64,000 nucleotides of DNA from Pseudomonas sp. MN1F (GCF_009391885.1 NZ_VZII01000016.1:95138-159137), one strand, 5' to 3'; counted from the stretch's first letter, positions 38,268-48,263 are shown. Numbers and translations: made by a program. Notes: a model not told the origin generated them from the sequence alone.

Positions 38268-39029
38268 TCAACACCGCGGCAGGTTACGCGCCACATTCAG
38301 TGCTGCACTGCTCTGGGCCACCGGCATGATCTCGACGGTATTGATATTCACATGCCCCGGCTGCTCGGCAATCCAGGCCACCATGGCGGCGATGTCTTCC
38401 GGCAGGAGGGCCTCCACGTCGCGGTAGAGCGCTTGCACAGCGTCCAGATCACCGTTCAGGCGCACCACCGAGAAGTCGGTGCCCGAGCACAAGCCTGGTT
38501 CGATGTTGCTCACCCGCACACGGGTGCCTGCCAGGTCGGCGCGCAGGTTGAGGCTGAACTGGCGGACGAAGGCCTTGCTGGCGCCGTAAACATTGCCGCC
38601 CGGGTACGGATAAGTGCCGGCGATCGAGCCCATGTTGATGATCATGCCGCTGTCTGCCTCCACCATCTGTGGCAGCACCTTGTGAGTCACCATGGCCAGG
38701 CCAGTGATGTTGGTGTCGATCATCTGCTGCCAGTTCTCGCTACTGCTGGCCTGGGCACGGTCGACACCCAGCGCCAGCCCGGCATTGTTCACCAGCAGGT
38801 CAATCTGCAGCGAGGCGTCACGGACTTGTTCGAACGCCGCCTCGATCGACAGCGGGTCGGTGACGTCCAGCGCCAGCGCAATGAAATTGACGCCCAGCTC
38901 GGCCTCCAGCGTTTGCAGCTTGTCCATGCGCCGGGCAGCGCCGATCACACGGTAACCCTTGCCGATCAGGGTGCGGCAAATGGCCCGGCCAAAGCCCGAA
39001 GAAGCGCCGGTCACGAATGCAGTTTTCAT
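38268..39029 (-). CDS. SDR, YdfG-type 3-hydroxy acid dehydrogenase
   Basis: The protein has 253 residues. It matches E. coli YdfG along its length: TGASSGFGRAI cofactor motif, NNAGLALG, YGASKAFVRQFSLNLR (catalytic Tyr-x3-Lys) and the conserved tail HVNINTVEIMPVAQS. YdfG oxidises 3-hydroxy acids (L-allo-threonine, serine, 3-hydroxyisobutyrate) with NADP+. It is the last gene of a three-gene unit with an oxygenase and a TSUP transporter, so its substrate is probably the hydroxylated product. A GGAG ribosome site precedes the ATG. Confidence 0.92.
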   Translation of the reverse strand: MKTAFVTGASSGFGRAICRTLIGKGYRVIGAARRMDKLQTLEAELGVNFIALALDVTDPLSIEAAFEQVRDASLQIDLLVNNAGLALGVDRAQASSSENWQQMIDTNITGLAMVTHKVLPQMVEADSGMIINMGSIAGTYPYPGGNVYGASKAFVRQFSLNLRADLAGTRVRVSNIEPGLCSGTDFSVVRLNGDLDAVQALYRDVEALLPEDIAAMVAWIAEQPGHVNINTVEIMPVAQSSAALNVARNLPRC

Positions 39030-39050
39030 CAGTTATCTCCTTTGGAGGTG

Positions 39051-39836
39051 TCAGGCCAGGTACTTCACACCCAGGCTGGTAAACAGGCAGAGCATCGAGA
39101 ACACCAACGCCTTGCGCACCACTTCATTGCCTTTGCGCAGGGCCAGGGCGCTGCCCAGGTGGTTGCCGAGGATGTTGCAGGCCACCAGCGGTAGCGCCAG
39201 CAGGTAAACGACCTTGCCCGCCATGACGAACGCCACCAGGGCGCCGATGTTCGAGGCGAAGTTGAACGTCTTGGAGTTGGCGGAGCTGGAGACCAGGTCC
39301 ATGCGCAGCAGGTAGTGGAACGCGATGATGAACATGCTGCCGGTGCCGGGGCCGAAGAAGCCGTCGTAGAAGCCAATGGCCAGGCAGGTCAGCGGAACCA
39401 CGGTATACAGCATGCGCGGCGACAGCTCGCGCTCCTCCACCGGGCGGTCCTTGGGGGTGAGGAAGATGAGGATGCCGAACGGGATCAGCGCCAGGATGAT
39501 CTTGCCTACGGTTTCCTGGGGGATCGACACGATCAGGTGCGCGCCCAGGTAAGCCCCGAGCAATGAAAACGGCACCCCGACCAGCGCCACCTGCCAGACC
39601 ATCTTGCTGTTGGCCAGGAAGTTGCGGATGGCCGCAAGGGTACCCAGGGTGCTGACCAGCTTCTCCTGCCCCAAGGCAACCTGCGGTGGCATGCCCACCA
39701 ACAGAAAGCCCGGCACCAGGAACAGCCCGCCCCCACCGGCGATGCTGTCGACAAAGCCTGCAACGAATGCGATAGCGCCCAGCATCAGGATCGCCAGTAA
39801 CCAGTGTTCCGCCCAGAAGGCGCCTAACAGTTCCAT
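39051..39836 (-). CDS. TSUP (TauE/SafE) family membrane transporter
   Basis: The protein has 261 residues and 7-8 TM helices. TSUP repeats are seen as GFVDSIAGGGGLFLVPGFLL and GFYDGFFGPGTGSMFI. It lies 29 bases after the oxygenase and 21 before the SDR gene. It is a paralogue of 22360-23154; both sit next to 2-oxoglutarate oxygenases. A role in exporting or importing the substrate or a released anion is inferred. Confidence 0.93.
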   Translation of the reverse strand: MELLGAFWAEHWLLAILMLGAIAFVAGFVDSIAGGGGLFLVPGFLLVGMPPQVALGQEKLVSTLGTLAAIRNFLANSKMVWQVALVGVPFSLLGAYLGAHLIVSIPQETVGKIILALIPFGILIFLTPKDRPVEERELSPRMLYTVVPLTCLAIGFYDGFFGPGTGSMFIIAFHYLLRMDLVSSSANSKTFNFASNIGALVAFVMAGKVVYLLALPLVACNILGNHLGSALALRKGNEVVRKALVFSMLCLFTSLGVKYLA

Positions 39837-39865
39837 ATCGGTACGTCCGTCGAGTCAGTAAGAAA

Positions 39866-40891
39866 TCAGGAGAGCACTTCGTAAAGGTTGTCGGCCCGGG
39901 CGAAATGCACGCGGTTCAGGTCATTGACCGCGAACAGGCGCAGCAGCCAGCGGTCGGCGCCATCGTTCTGTGGCTCGAAACCATCGCGGGCATGCAGCAC
40001 ACGCTGGTTCTTGAAGACCATGAAGTCGCCCGGCAGCAGCAGGTGCGGCTCATCGAAGCGACGGGTTTCCAGCACGCTGCGCAGGCTGGCCAGCGCCTGC
40101 TCGGCCCGCAGGTTGAGACCGTGGGTGTTCTCGCTGTCGAAACGGCACAACCACTCACCAGCATGGCCACGCACCAGGACCGGGAGTTCGGCGGTGCAAC
40201 GGCGGTTACCGCTAAAGGAGTCCGGCCGGCGGATCTCGAACTGTGGCAGACACAGTTCGCGCACGGTGGTCGCGGGCAGTGCCGCGACCACGGCATCGAG
40301 GCTGACCAGTGTGGTACTGATGCGCGGGTCGCAGCGCATGCCGAAGAACGACAGGTACTCCGGGCAGCACGAAGCGACGCCAAGGGGCTCGGAGGACAGC
40401 GGCAGGTCCGGGTTGTCGACGTGATAGGAGAAGCGCAGCCGCGAGCCATGGGAGCTCTTGTGGCTGGATGAATGGCGCGACGGAATGACATGGCGGAACA
40501 GCCGGCCATCGTTTTCGCCCTCGTAAACCACCGGGTTGATCCCCATCAGGCTCTGCATGGTCAGGCTGACCAGGCACGCAATTGGCGTGCTGCGCGGGCT
40601 GAGCACGCCGGAGTAAGGCGTGGGCGGGACATCACGGTCACGCGGGCAATTGCGCACGATCATGCTGGTCAGGTACGGATCCGCGACAAAGCCACGGATC
40701 TGTTGGCACAGCGCCTTGCCCAGGACGTCCTGTGCCTGGTCCTTGAGCTGTGGATAGAGTTCCTTGCTTGTCTCGAAGTCAAGCGGTGTGTTGTTCAGCA
40801 GGGTTTGCCAGGCGCTGGAGATGACCCAGGGCAGACGGATCTCCAGTGAGGCTTGAAGCTCGGCGCCTTGATGCAGGTGTGCACTTTCCAT
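39866..40891 (-). CDS. Fe(II)/2-oxoglutarate oxygenase, AsnO/VioC/clavaminate-synthase family
   Basis: The protein has 341 residues. The triad is H157 and D159 in FSYHVDNPDLP (HxD form) and H300 in NQRVLHARDGFEPQ, with R318 (DRWLLRLF) as the 2-oxoglutarate anchor. The C-terminal GDFMVFKNQRVLHARDGF matches the amino-acid beta-hydroxylases AsnO and VioC. It heads the oxygenase-TSUP-SDR unit and is divergent from a MocR-type regulator across 425 bases. Expected reaction: hydroxylation of an amino-acid-like substrate; the identity is unknown. Confidence 0.87.
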   Translation of the reverse strand: MESAHLHQGAELQASLEIRLPWVISSAWQTLLNNTPLDFETSKELYPQLKDQAQDVLGKALCQQIRGFVADPYLTSMIVRNCPRDRDVPPTPYSGVLSPRSTPIACLVSLTMQSLMGINPVVYEGENDGRLFRHVIPSRHSSSHKSSHGSRLRFSYHVDNPDLPLSSEPLGVASCCPEYLSFFGMRCDPRISTTLVSLDAVVAALPATTVRELCLPQFEIRRPDSFSGNRRCTAELPVLVRGHAGEWLCRFDSENTHGLNLRAEQALASLRSVLETRRFDEPHLLLPGDFMVFKNQRVLHARDGFEPQNDGADRWLLRLFAVNDLNRVHFARADNLYEVLS

Positions 40892-41030
40892 TTGCAGTGA
40901 TATTCCATGTTGCTGGCCTGAGGCCAGTCGGTGTCGGCGGCAGATGTTTATGTTTTATGAAGCCGGTCACAGCGGGACGATTGAGCGACAGAAGCCGGGG
41001 AAAGGCCAGCGCATTGAATCGACGCAATCA

Positions 41031-41042
41031 TTGTAATTACAA
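41031..41042. promoter_or_regulatory. Palindrome TTGTAATTACAA
   Basis: A perfect 12-base palindrome 140 bases upstream of the oxygenase start. Its half-site recurs in the second repeat at 41230-41258, closer to the MocR gene. Confidence 0.5.
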
Positions 41043-41229
41043 AAATAACATCGACTCAATGTCTTTTATCTTGCGTACAGAGAGACGATTGCATTGATCA
41101 GATCAAGCCATTGATTTCAAAAGGTTTCTGATTTTTCAACGTGCGACTGTCGGAGCCCAAGCAGCTTGAGCTCCGGTAAGCGTCGCATCTCGAAGCCTGC
41201 GACCAGAAGATCGATGCGATTCAATCGAG

Positions 41230-41258
41230 GTAATTTACGTGTAAGAAAACACAATTAC
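41230..41258. promoter_or_regulatory. Inverted repeat upstream of the MocR-type gene
   Basis: GTAATT-3 nt-GTGT-6 nt-ACAC-AATTAC forms an imperfect dyad 59 bases before the regulator ATG. MocR dimers often bind paired half-sites like these. Assignment to this regulator is inferred. Confidence 0.45.
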
Positions 41259-41316
41259 TTCCATCAGACCATTCGTGCTAGGCTTCCGCGTTCTCGCAGA
41301 TTCTGGTGCCATTTCT

Positions 41317-42717
41317 ATGTGGGTTCCTCACTACAGCGACCTGGCGCAGCCGGTCTACCTGATGATCGCCGACGCCCTGGAACAGGACATCGGCAGCGGC
41401 CGGCTGGTGGCTGGCGAACGCTTGCCAACCCTCAAGGACCTGGCCGAGTCACTGGACGTGACGCCCGGCACCATCGGCCGAGCCTATGACGAAGCCGCCA
41501 AGCGCGGCCTGGTGGTGGGCGAAGTCGGGCGCGGGACTTTCGTGCTGCCGCAGCGTCAGGCGCAGCCCCCTGCCCCGCCTGCGCCTGTGCGGCCCTTGGC
41601 CGTCAGCGCCGAGCGCGACAGCGGGCAGATCGACCTGTCGATCATCAAGCCCAATGACGCCCACATGACCGACTGGCTGCGCGGCGCCATCAACGAGCTG
41701 GCCGAGGCGCCCGACCTGGCCCAGGTGCTGGACTATGTCACCGAGGGCGGCCATGCGACGCACAAGCAGGCCGGCGCGGCCTGGATCAGGCGTTGGCTAC
41801 CCGAAGCCCGCTGGCAGCAGGTGGTGCTGACGTCCGGCGCCCAGCATGGTTTGCTGGTGGCCATCAGCAGCCTGTCGAAGAGCGATGATGTGGTGCTGTG
41901 CGAGTCGTTCTGCTACCCAGGCATCATCTCCCTGGCCCACAGCATGGGCCGTCGCTTGCGTGGCGTGGCCGTGGACGAGTTCGGCCTGATTCCCGAGGCC
42001 CTGCGTGCGGCATGCCTGCAACATCGCCCTTCGCTGCTGGTTTGCGTCACGACGCACCAGAACCCGACCAACTCGATCATGCCCCACGCGCGGCGCGAGG
42101 CCATTGCGCAAATCGCTCGCGAGTTCGACCTGTTCATCGTCGATGACGACATCTACGGCTTTCTCGAACCCGCCCCGGATTACCAGCCGCTTGCCGCCTA
42201 TGCCCCTGAGCGCTCGGTTTACCTCACCAGCCTGTCCAAAAGCGTGCTGCCGGCGCTGCGCATCGGCTACCTGTACGCCCCGCCGCAAACCCTCTCGCGG
42301 CTGTCGTCGATGGTCCGCAGCAGCGTCTGGATGCCATCGCCGCTGATGGCCCAGCTGGCCAGCAACCTGATCAACAGTGGCATGGCCGACCAGTTGGTGC
42401 AGGTGCAGCGCGAGGAGGCCGCTGCCCGCCAGCATATGGCGTGCGAGATCCTCGGCAAGTACAAGATCCGCAGCCAACCCAACAGCTTCCACATCTGGCT
42501 GGAGCTGCCCGAGCCCTGGACCAGCGACGAGTTCGCCAATCTGGCGCGCAACAATGGCGTCACGGTGGTCAGTGGCAGCCAGTTCCTGCCCGAGCGCAGC
42601 CACGCCACATGTGGGGTGCGCATTGCCTTGATGGCCCCCAGCCGCCAGGAGCTGGGCTTTGCCCTGACCAAACTGGCGAGCCTGCTGGATTCGCCAGAGC
42701 CACGGCTGTTTTATTGA
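41317..42717 (+). CDS. MocR-type regulator (GntR wHTH fused to aminotransferase domain)
   Basis: The protein has 466 residues. Residues 1-75 are a GntR-type winged helix (LAQPVYLMIADALEQDIGSG, LPTLKDLAESLDVTPGTIGRAYDEA). From about residue 110 it is a class I aminotransferase fold, with TSGAQHGLLVAIS, TTHQNPTN and the PLP Lys in SLSKSVLPALRIGYL. MocR proteins such as TauR sense amino compounds through PLP. I chose the ATG at 41317 because the family region begins there; a GTG at 41275 is possible. It is divergent from the oxygenase unit and probably controls it. Confidence 0.9.
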   Translation: MWVPHYSDLAQPVYLMIADALEQDIGSGRLVAGERLPTLKDLAESLDVTPGTIGRAYDEAAKRGLVVGEVGRGTFVLPQRQAQPPAPPAPVRPLAVSAERDSGQIDLSIIKPNDAHMTDWLRGAINELAEAPDLAQVLDYVTEGGHATHKQAGAAWIRRWLPEARWQQVVLTSGAQHGLLVAISSLSKSDDVVLCESFCYPGIISLAHSMGRRLRGVAVDEFGLIPEALRAACLQHRPSLLVCVTTHQNPTNSIMPHARREAIAQIAREFDLFIVDDDIYGFLEPAPDYQPLAAYAPERSVYLTSLSKSVLPALRIGYLYAPPQTLSRLSSMVRSSVWMPSPLMAQLASNLINSGMADQLVQVQREEAAARQHMACEILGKYKIRSQPNSFHIWLELPEPWTSDEFANLARNNGVTVVSGSQFLPERSHATCGVRIALMAPSRQELGFALTKLASLLDSPEPRLFY

Positions 42718-42748
42718 ATTGACCCTACGAGCGTTGAGACGGCAGGCA

Positions 42749-42783
42749 TAAAAAAACCCAGGGCAAATGCCCTGGGTTTTTTG
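42749..42783. terminator. Bidirectional terminator between the MocR gene and ssb
   Basis: AAAAAACCCAGGGCAAATGCCCTGGGTTTTTT: stem CCCAGGGC-AAAT-GCCCTGGG with A-run and T-run on both sides, so it works for both convergent genes. Confidence 0.93.
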
Positions 42784-42809
42784 TTCCAGCCAGACGCCAG
42801 ACCGTTCAA

Positions 42810-43358
42810 TCAGAACGGAATATCATCATCGAAGCTGTCAAAGTCAGCCGCTGGCTGCGGTGCTGGCTGCTGCGGCGCCGGGCGCTGTTGCTGCTGCGGG
42901 CGCTGAGCCTGCTGGCGTGGCGGAGCCTGGTTGTACTGTTGCTGCTGACCGCCACCCTGGTTGTAGTTGCCGCCACCCTGATTGTACGGGTCACCGCCCT
43001 GCTGCTGGCCCTGCGGACGACCGCCGAGCAGCTGCATGGTGCCGTTGATGTCGACGATGATCTCGGTGGTGTAACGCTTGATGCCGTCCTTTTCCCACTC
43101 GCGGGTCTGCAGCTTGCCTTCGATGTAGCACTGCGAGCCTTTGCGCAGGTATTCGCCGGCAATTTCGGCGACCTTGCCGAACAGCGACACACGGTGCCAC
43201 TCGGTACGCTCGACCTTCTGGCCCGACTGCTTGTCGGTCCACTGCTCGCTGGTAGCCAGGCTCAGGTTGGTCACGGCGTTACCGTTGGGCAGGTAGCGGA
43301 CTTCGGGATCCTGGCCACAGGTGCCGACCAGAATGACTTTGTTAACCCCACGGGCCAT
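42810..43358 (-). CDS. ssb: Single-stranded DNA-binding protein
   Basis: The protein has 182 residues. The OB-fold spans about 1-110 ([40 protein letters not shown]). A Gln/Gly/Pro-rich linker follows (about 110-170) and the acidic tip [11 protein letters not shown] recruits repair and replication partners. It coats ssDNA in replication, repair and recombination. It follows the MFS gene by nine bases. Confidence 0.97.
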   Translation of the reverse strand: MARGVNKVILVGTCGQDPEVRYLPNGNAVTNLSLATSEQWTDKQSGQKVERTEWHRVSLFGKVAEIAGEYLRKGSQCYIEGKLQTREWEKDGIKRYTTEIIVDINGTMQLLGGRPQGQQQGGDPYNQGGGNYNQGGGQQQQYNQAPPRQQAQRPQQQQRPAPQQPAPQPAADFDSFDDDIPF

Positions 43359-43367
43359 AACGTTCTC

Positions 43368-44762
43368 CTAGGCTTCGCACGCCGAAGAGGCTGGATTCAC
43401 CAGTCGCTCGAGGGTCGCACGGTCCAAAATTTTCGTATCCAGTTTGATATAGATGGCGGCTTCATCTGCCACCACCACGGCGTCGGTCACACCCGGCACG
43501 GCCATCAGGCGCTCGGTCAAGCCGGCTTCCCGAACTGCCTCTGGCGTCAGCGGCATGCGCAAACTGGTCACATACGGCGGCTCGTTCATGCGCAAGGCGA
43601 CGACCAACCAGATGGCACACAGGATTGCGCAACCAAGGAACACCATGTTCAGCCCACCGTGCTGGAACAGCCAGCCACCGAGGATTCCTCCCAGGGCGGC
43701 GCCGAGGAACTGGCTGGTGGAGTACACCCCCATCGCCGTCCCCTTGCCACCAGCAGGCGACACCTTGCTCACCAGCGAAGGCAACGAAGCCTCCAGCAGG
43801 TTGAATGCGGTAAAGAATACCACGGTGCCAATCACCAGTCCGCGCAAACCGTCAGCCCACTGCCAGAAGAACACTTCCGTCAGCAGCAGCACACTGACCG
43901 CACCGGCCAACACACGTTTCATCTTGCGCTTTTTTTCGCCGTAGATGATGAACGGGATCATTGCAAAAAATGAGATCAGCAGCGCGGTCAGGTACACCCA
44001 CCAGTGCTGTTCCTTGGGCAGGCCGCCGCGTTCGACGAATGCCAGAGGCAGCGCGACGAAGCTGGCCATGAGGATGGCGTGGAGGATGAAAATGCCCGCA
44101 TCCAGGCGCAGAAGGTCCGGATGACGCAGGGTCGGGCCGAGCGCCTGGCGCGCCACACCCGACTCGCGGTGCTGCAAGGTGCTGTGTGTATTGGGGACGA
44201 CGAAGGCAATCAGCAGGATGCCGACCAGGGCAAGTCCTGCGGTGGCCAGGAACAATCCTGACAAGCCGAAGTGGCTCGTGAGCAATGGGCCGATAACCAT
44301 GGCCACGGCGAACGACAAGCCGATGCTCATGCCGATCATTGCCATCGCTTTGGTCCGGTGCTGCTCGCGGGTCAGGTCCGAGAGCAAAGCCATGACTGCC
44401 GCGGAAATCGCCCCTGCACCCTGCAGGATACGCCCGGCGATTACCCCCCAGATGGAGTCTGCCTGGGCCGCCAACAGGCTGCCCAGGGCGAAGACCACCA
44501 GCCCCAGGTAGATGACCGGGCGGCGGCCAATGCGGTCGGAAATCATCCCGAACGGGATCTGCAACACTGCCTGGGTCAGGCCATAGGCGCCAATGGCCAG
44601 GCCGATCAGCGCGGGCGTGGCGCCGGCCAGGTCCATGCCGTAGGTGGCCAGCACCGGCAAGACCATGAACATGCCCAGCATACGAAAGGCAAAGACCAGG
44701 GCCAGGCCGCTAGCAGCGCGGGTTTCGCCGCTGCTCATGCGCTCGTTGTGGGTGTCGTGCAT
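43368..44762 (-). CDS. MFS transporter (YajR-like) with C-terminal soluble domain
   Basis: The protein has 464 residues: 12 TM helices (motif A as GMISDRIGRRPVIYLG) and a C-terminal ~70-residue cytoplasmic domain ending MAVPGVTDAVVVADEAAIYI-type YAM fold. It resembles YajR, a drug/proton antiporter family. The uvrA gene is divergent, 129 bases away. The substrate is unknown. Confidence 0.88.
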   Translation of the reverse strand: MHDTHNERMSSGETRAASGLALVFAFRMLGMFMVLPVLATYGMDLAGATPALIGLAIGAYGLTQAVLQIPFGMISDRIGRRPVIYLGLVVFALGSLLAAQADSIWGVIAGRILQGAGAISAAVMALLSDLTREQHRTKAMAMIGMSIGLSFAVAMVIGPLLTSHFGLSGLFLATAGLALVGILLIAFVVPNTHSTLQHRESGVARQALGPTLRHPDLLRLDAGIFILHAILMASFVALPLAFVERGGLPKEQHWWVYLTALLISFFAMIPFIIYGEKKRKMKRVLAGAVSVLLLTEVFFWQWADGLRGLVIGTVVFFTAFNLLEASLPSLVSKVSPAGGKGTAMGVYSTSQFLGAALGGILGGWLFQHGGLNMVFLGCAILCAIWLVVALRMNEPPYVTSLRMPLTPEAVREAGLTERLMAVPGVTDAVVVADEAAIYIKLDTKILDRATLERLVNPASSACEA

Positions 44763-44891
44763 GGATAAACCTCGTGTGAACCGGCGGCGATTCTATCAGT
44801 CCGACAGCTTGACGGCATCTACGCGACGCTTTGCCGCGTACTGGCAGCGCGCCGTATACTTCCTTGTTTATGCCCGCCAAGCGAGGCCGCA

Positions 44892-47726
44892 GTGGACAAG
44901 ATCCTGATTCGTGGGGCGCGTACCCACAACCTGAAGAACATCGACCTGACCCTGCCGCGGGACAAGCTGATCGTGATCACCGGCCTGTCCGGATCCGGCA
45001 AGTCGTCCCTGGCGTTCGACACCCTCTACGCCGAGGGCCAGCGCCGCTACGTGGAATCGCTCTCGGCCTATGCCCGGCAATTCCTGTCGATGATGGAAAA
45101 GCCCGACGTCGACACCATCGAAGGCCTGTCGCCGGCCATTTCCATCGAGCAGAAGTCGACGTCGCACAACCCCCGCTCCACGGTGGGCACCATCACCGAA
45201 ATCTACGATTACCTGCGCCTGCTGTATGCCCGCGTGGGTACGCCACGCTGCCCGGACCACGACATTCCGCTGGAAGCGCAAACGATCAGCCAGATGGTCG
45301 ACCTGGTGCTGGAACGCCCGGAAGGCAGCAAGCTGATGCTGCTGGCCCCGGTGGTGCGCGAGCGCAAGGGCGAACACCTGGCGGTGTTCGACGAGCTGCG
45401 CGCACAGGGCTTCGTCCGTGCACGGGTCAACGGCAAGCTGTATGAGCTGGACGAACTGCCCAAGCTGGACAAGCAGAAAAAGCACAGCATCGACGTAGTG
45501 GTGGACCGTTTCAAGGTCCGCGCCGACCTGCAGCAGCGCCTGGCCGAGTCGTTCGAGACCGCGCTGAAGCTGGCCGACGGCATCGCCCTGGTGGCGCCCA
45601 TGGACGACGAGCCAGGTGAAGAGATGATCTTCTCGGCACGCTTCGCCTGCCCGCTGTGCGGCCACGCGATCAGCGAACTGGAACCGAAGCTGTTCTCCTT
45701 CAACAACCCGGCCGGCGCCTGCCCGACCTGCGACGGCCTGGGCGTGAAGCAGTTCTTCGACACCAAGCGCCTGGTCAACAGCGAGCTGACCCTGGCCGAA
45801 GGTGCGATTCGCGGCTGGGACCGGCGCAACGTTTACTACTTCCAGATGCTTGGCTCGCTGGCCGCGCATTATGGCTTCAGCCTGGAGGAGCCGTTCGGCC
45901 AACTGTCAGCCGAGCACCAGAAGGTGATCCTGCAGGGCAGCGGCAAGCAGAGCGTCGACTTCAAGTACCTCAACGACCGTGGCGATATCGTCAAGCGCTC
46001 GCATCCGTTCGAAGGCATCGTGCCGAACCTGGAGCGCCGCTACCGCGAAACCGAGTCGGCCACCGTGCGTGAAGAGCTGGCCAAATTCCTCGGCACCCAG
46101 CCCTGCCCGGACTGCCGTGGCACCCGCCTGCGCCGCGAAGCCCGCCATGTGTGGGTTGGCGAGAAGACCCTGCCGGCGGTGACCAACCTGCCGATTGGTG
46201 AAGCCAGCAACTACTTCGGTGACCTGACCCTGAGCGGCCGCCGCGGCGAGATCGCGGCGAAGATCCTCAAGGAGATCTGCGAGCGCCTGCAGTTCCTGGT
46301 CAACGTCGGCCTCGACTACCTGACCCTCGACCGCAGTGCCGATACGCTGTCTGGCGGTGAAGCCCAGCGTATCCGCCTGGCCAGCCAGATCGGTGCCGGC
46401 CTGGTCGGGGTGATGTACATCCTTGATGAGCCGTCCATCGGTCTTCATCAACGGGACAACGACCGCCTGCTAGCCACCCTCAACCACCTGCGCGACCTGG
46501 GTAACACCGTGATCGTGGTAGAACACGACGAGGACGCCATCCGCCTGGCCGACTACGTGGTGGACATCGGCCCGGGTGCCGGTGTGCACGGTGGCCAGAT
46601 TGTCGCCGAGGGTTCGCCGCAGGAGGTCATGGACCACCCTGATTCGCTGACCGGCAAGTACTTGTCCGGGCGCAAGAAGATCGTCGTGCCGGCCCAGCGC
46701 ACCCCGCGCGACAAGAAGCTGCAGCTCAAGCTCAAAGGCGCGCGCGGCAACAACCTGCAGAACGTCGACCTGGAAATCCCGATCGGCCTGCTGACCTGCG
46801 TGACCGGCGTGTCCGGCTCGGGCAAGTCGACGCTGATCAACAACACCCTGTTCCCGCTCGCCGCCACTGCCCTCAACGGCGCGAGCAGCCTGGAGGCCGC
46901 GCCGCACAGCAGCATGGACGGCCTGCAGCATCTGGACAAGGTGGTGGACATCGACCAGAGCCCGATCGGCCGCACGCCGCGCTCGAACCCGGCGACCTAC
47001 ACCGGCATCTTCACGCCGATTCGCGAGCTGTTCTCCGGCGTGCCGGAATCGCGCTCGCGCGGCTACGGCCCGGGGCGCTTCTCGTTCAACGTCAAGGGCG
47101 GCCGGTGCGAGGCTTGCCAGGGCGACGGCCTGATCAAGGTCGAGATGCACTTCCTGCCGGACATCTACGTGCCGTGCGACGTGTGCAAGAGCAAGCGCTA
47201 CAACCGCGAAACCCTGGAGATCAAGTACAAGGGCAAGAACATCCACGAGGTGCTGGAAATGACCATCGAGGATGCCCGCGAGTTCTTCGATGCGGTACCG
47301 GCGCTGGCGCGCAAGCTGCAGACGCTGATGGACGTGGGGCTTTCGTACATCAAGCTGGGGCAGTCGGCGACCACGCTATCTGGTGGTGAGGCGCAACGGG
47401 TGAAGCTGTCCCGTGAGCTGTCCAAACGCGACACCGGCAAGACCTTGTACATCCTCGACGAGCCGACCACCGGCCTGCACTTCGCCGACATCCAGCAACT
47501 GCTGGACGTGCTGCATCGCCTGCGTGACCACGGCAACACCGTGGTGGTGATCGAGCACAACCTGGATGTAATCAAGACCGCCGACTGGCTGGTGGACCTG
47601 GGGCCGGAAGGCGGATCCAAGGGTGGGCAGATCATCGCCTGTGGTACGCCGGAAGAACTGACCAAGATGAAGCAGTCGTATACCGGGCATTACCTCAAGC
47701 CACTGCTGGAGCGTGACCGGGCCTGA
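44892..47726 (+). CDS. uvrA: Excinuclease ABC subunit A
   Basis: The protein has 944 residues, the full UvrA length. Two ABC ATPase heads (Walker [15 protein letters not shown] near residue 31 and [14 protein letters not shown] near 640), signatures [16 protein letters not shown] and [15 protein letters not shown]. Zinc modules include [20 protein letters not shown] and [20 protein letters not shown] with CDVC. It recognises bulky DNA lesions with UvrB. The GTG-free start (protein [19 protein letters not shown]) begins at 44892 with GTG. Confidence 0.97.
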   Translation: MDKILIRGARTHNLKNIDLTLPRDKLIVITGLSGSGKSSLAFDTLYAEGQRRYVESLSAYARQFLSMMEKPDVDTIEGLSPAISIEQKSTSHNPRSTVGTITEIYDYLRLLYARVGTPRCPDHDIPLEAQTISQMVDLVLERPEGSKLMLLAPVVRERKGEHLAVFDELRAQGFVRARVNGKLYELDELPKLDKQKKHSIDVVVDRFKVRADLQQRLAESFETALKLADGIALVAPMDDEPGEEMIFSARFACPLCGHAISELEPKLFSFNNPAGACPTCDGLGVKQFFDTKRLVNSELTLAEGAIRGWDRRNVYYFQMLGSLAAHYGFSLEEPFGQLSAEHQKVILQGSGKQSVDFKYLNDRGDIVKRSHPFEGIVPNLERRYRETESATVREELAKFLGTQPCPDCRGTRLRREARHVWVGEKTLPAVTNLPIGEASNYFGDLTLSGRRGEIAAKILKEICERLQFLVNVGLDYLTLDRSADTLSGGEAQRIRLASQIGAGLVGVMYILDEPSIGLHQRDNDRLLATLNHLRDLGNTVIVVEHDEDAIRLADYVVDIGPGAGVHGGQIVAEGSPQEVMDHPDSLTGKYLSGRKKIVVPAQRTPRDKKLQLKLKGARGNNLQNVDLEIPIGLLTCVTGVSGSGKSTLINNTLFPLAATALNGASSLEAAPHSSMDGLQHLDKVVDIDQSPIGRTPRSNPATYTGIFTPIRELFSGVPESRSRGYGPGRFSFNVKGGRCEACQGDGLIKVEMHFLPDIYVPCDVCKSKRYNRETLEIKYKGKNIHEVLEMTIEDAREFFDAVPALARKLQTLMDVGLSYIKLGQSATTLSGGEAQRVKLSRELSKRDTGKTLYILDEPTTGLHFADIQQLLDVLHRLRDHGNTVVVIEHNLDVIKTADWLVDLGPEGGSKGGQIIACGTPEELTKMKQSYTGHYLKPLLERDRA

Positions 47727-47742
47727 CAGTTGCCGGTGACAT

Positions 47743-47781
47743 GAAAAAACCCCTGGTACCGTTGGTGCCAGGGGCTTTTTC
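47743..47781. terminator. uvrA: Bidirectional terminator after uvrA
   Basis: AAAAAACCCCTGGTACC-GTT-GGTGCCAGGGGCTTTTT: an eleven-pair stem with A-run before and T-run after. It serves uvrA and the convergent ferritin gene. Confidence 0.92.
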
Positions 47782-47798
47782 GTGAAGCTGTGGATAAC

Positions 47799-48263
47799 TT
47801 ACATCTGCGACTGCAGGTAGTTCTCCAGGCCGATGGCCTTGATCAGGCCCTGCTGCTTCTCCAGCCAGTAGGTGTGATCTTCTTCGGTGTCAGCCAGCTG
47901 CGCGCGCAGGATGTCGCGGCTGATGTAGTCCTTGTGCAACTCGCACAGCTCAATGCCTTTGCACAGCGCGCCACGCACCTTGTACTCCAGCTTGAGATCG
48001 GCCTCGATCATTTCCGGCACGGTGCTGCCCACTTCGAGGTCGTCCGCGCGCATGTCGGGAGTGCCTTCGAGCATCAGGATACGGCGCATCAGGGCATCAG
48101 CGTGCTGGGTCTCTTCTTCCATCTCGTGGTTGATACGCTCGTAGAGCTTGGACAAGCCCCAGTCTTCGTACATACGCGAGTGGATGAAGTACTGGTCGCG
48201 TGCGGCCAGTTCGCCCTTCAGCAACGTGACGAGGTAGTTGATTACGTCCGGGTGACCTTGCAT
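47799..48263 (-). CDS. ftnA: Ferritin-like bacterioferritin lacking the haem-binding Met (FtnA type)
   Basis: The protein has 154 residues. It forms a 24-mer iron store. Ferroxidase ligands are at E18, E51, H54, E94, E127 and H130 by position. Residue 52, the haem ligand Met in bacterioferritin, is Thr here ([10 protein letters not shown]), so the shell should lack haem as P. aeruginosa FtnA (PA4235) does. The ATG at 48263 starts [11 protein letters not shown]; an upstream frame is unlikely. It is next to katA as in P. aeruginosa, linking iron storage to peroxide defence. Confidence 0.92.
   Translation of the reverse strand: MQGHPDVINYLVTLLKGELAARDQYFIHSRMYEDWGLSKLYERINHEMEEETQHADALMRRILMLEGTPDMRADDLEVGSTVPEMIEADLKLEYKVRGALCKGIELCELHKDYISRDILRAQLADTEEDHTYWLEKQQGLIKAIGLENYLQSQM

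Larger units (their letters stand above)
40892..41316. other. 425-base divergent promoter region with palindromes
   Basis: The region between the oxygenase and the MocR-type gene is AT-rich. It holds TTGTAATTACAA (41031-41042, perfect 12-base palindrome) and an inverted repeat GTAATT...GTGT-6 nt-ACAC.AATTAC (41230-41258) that reuses the same GTAATT/AATTAC half-sites. Shared regulator sites are likely. No gene is seen. Confidence 0.65.

Noticed and set aside
44763..44891. A LexA box for uvrA
   Set aside because: I looked for CTGT-N8-ACAG in the divergent promoter region and found no acceptable match; SOS control cannot be supported from this sequence.
44892..44894. ATG start upstream for uvrA
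   Set aside because: The protein start [14 protein letters not shown] is conserved in UvrA and uses GTG here; no better upstream ATG with the same frame exists.
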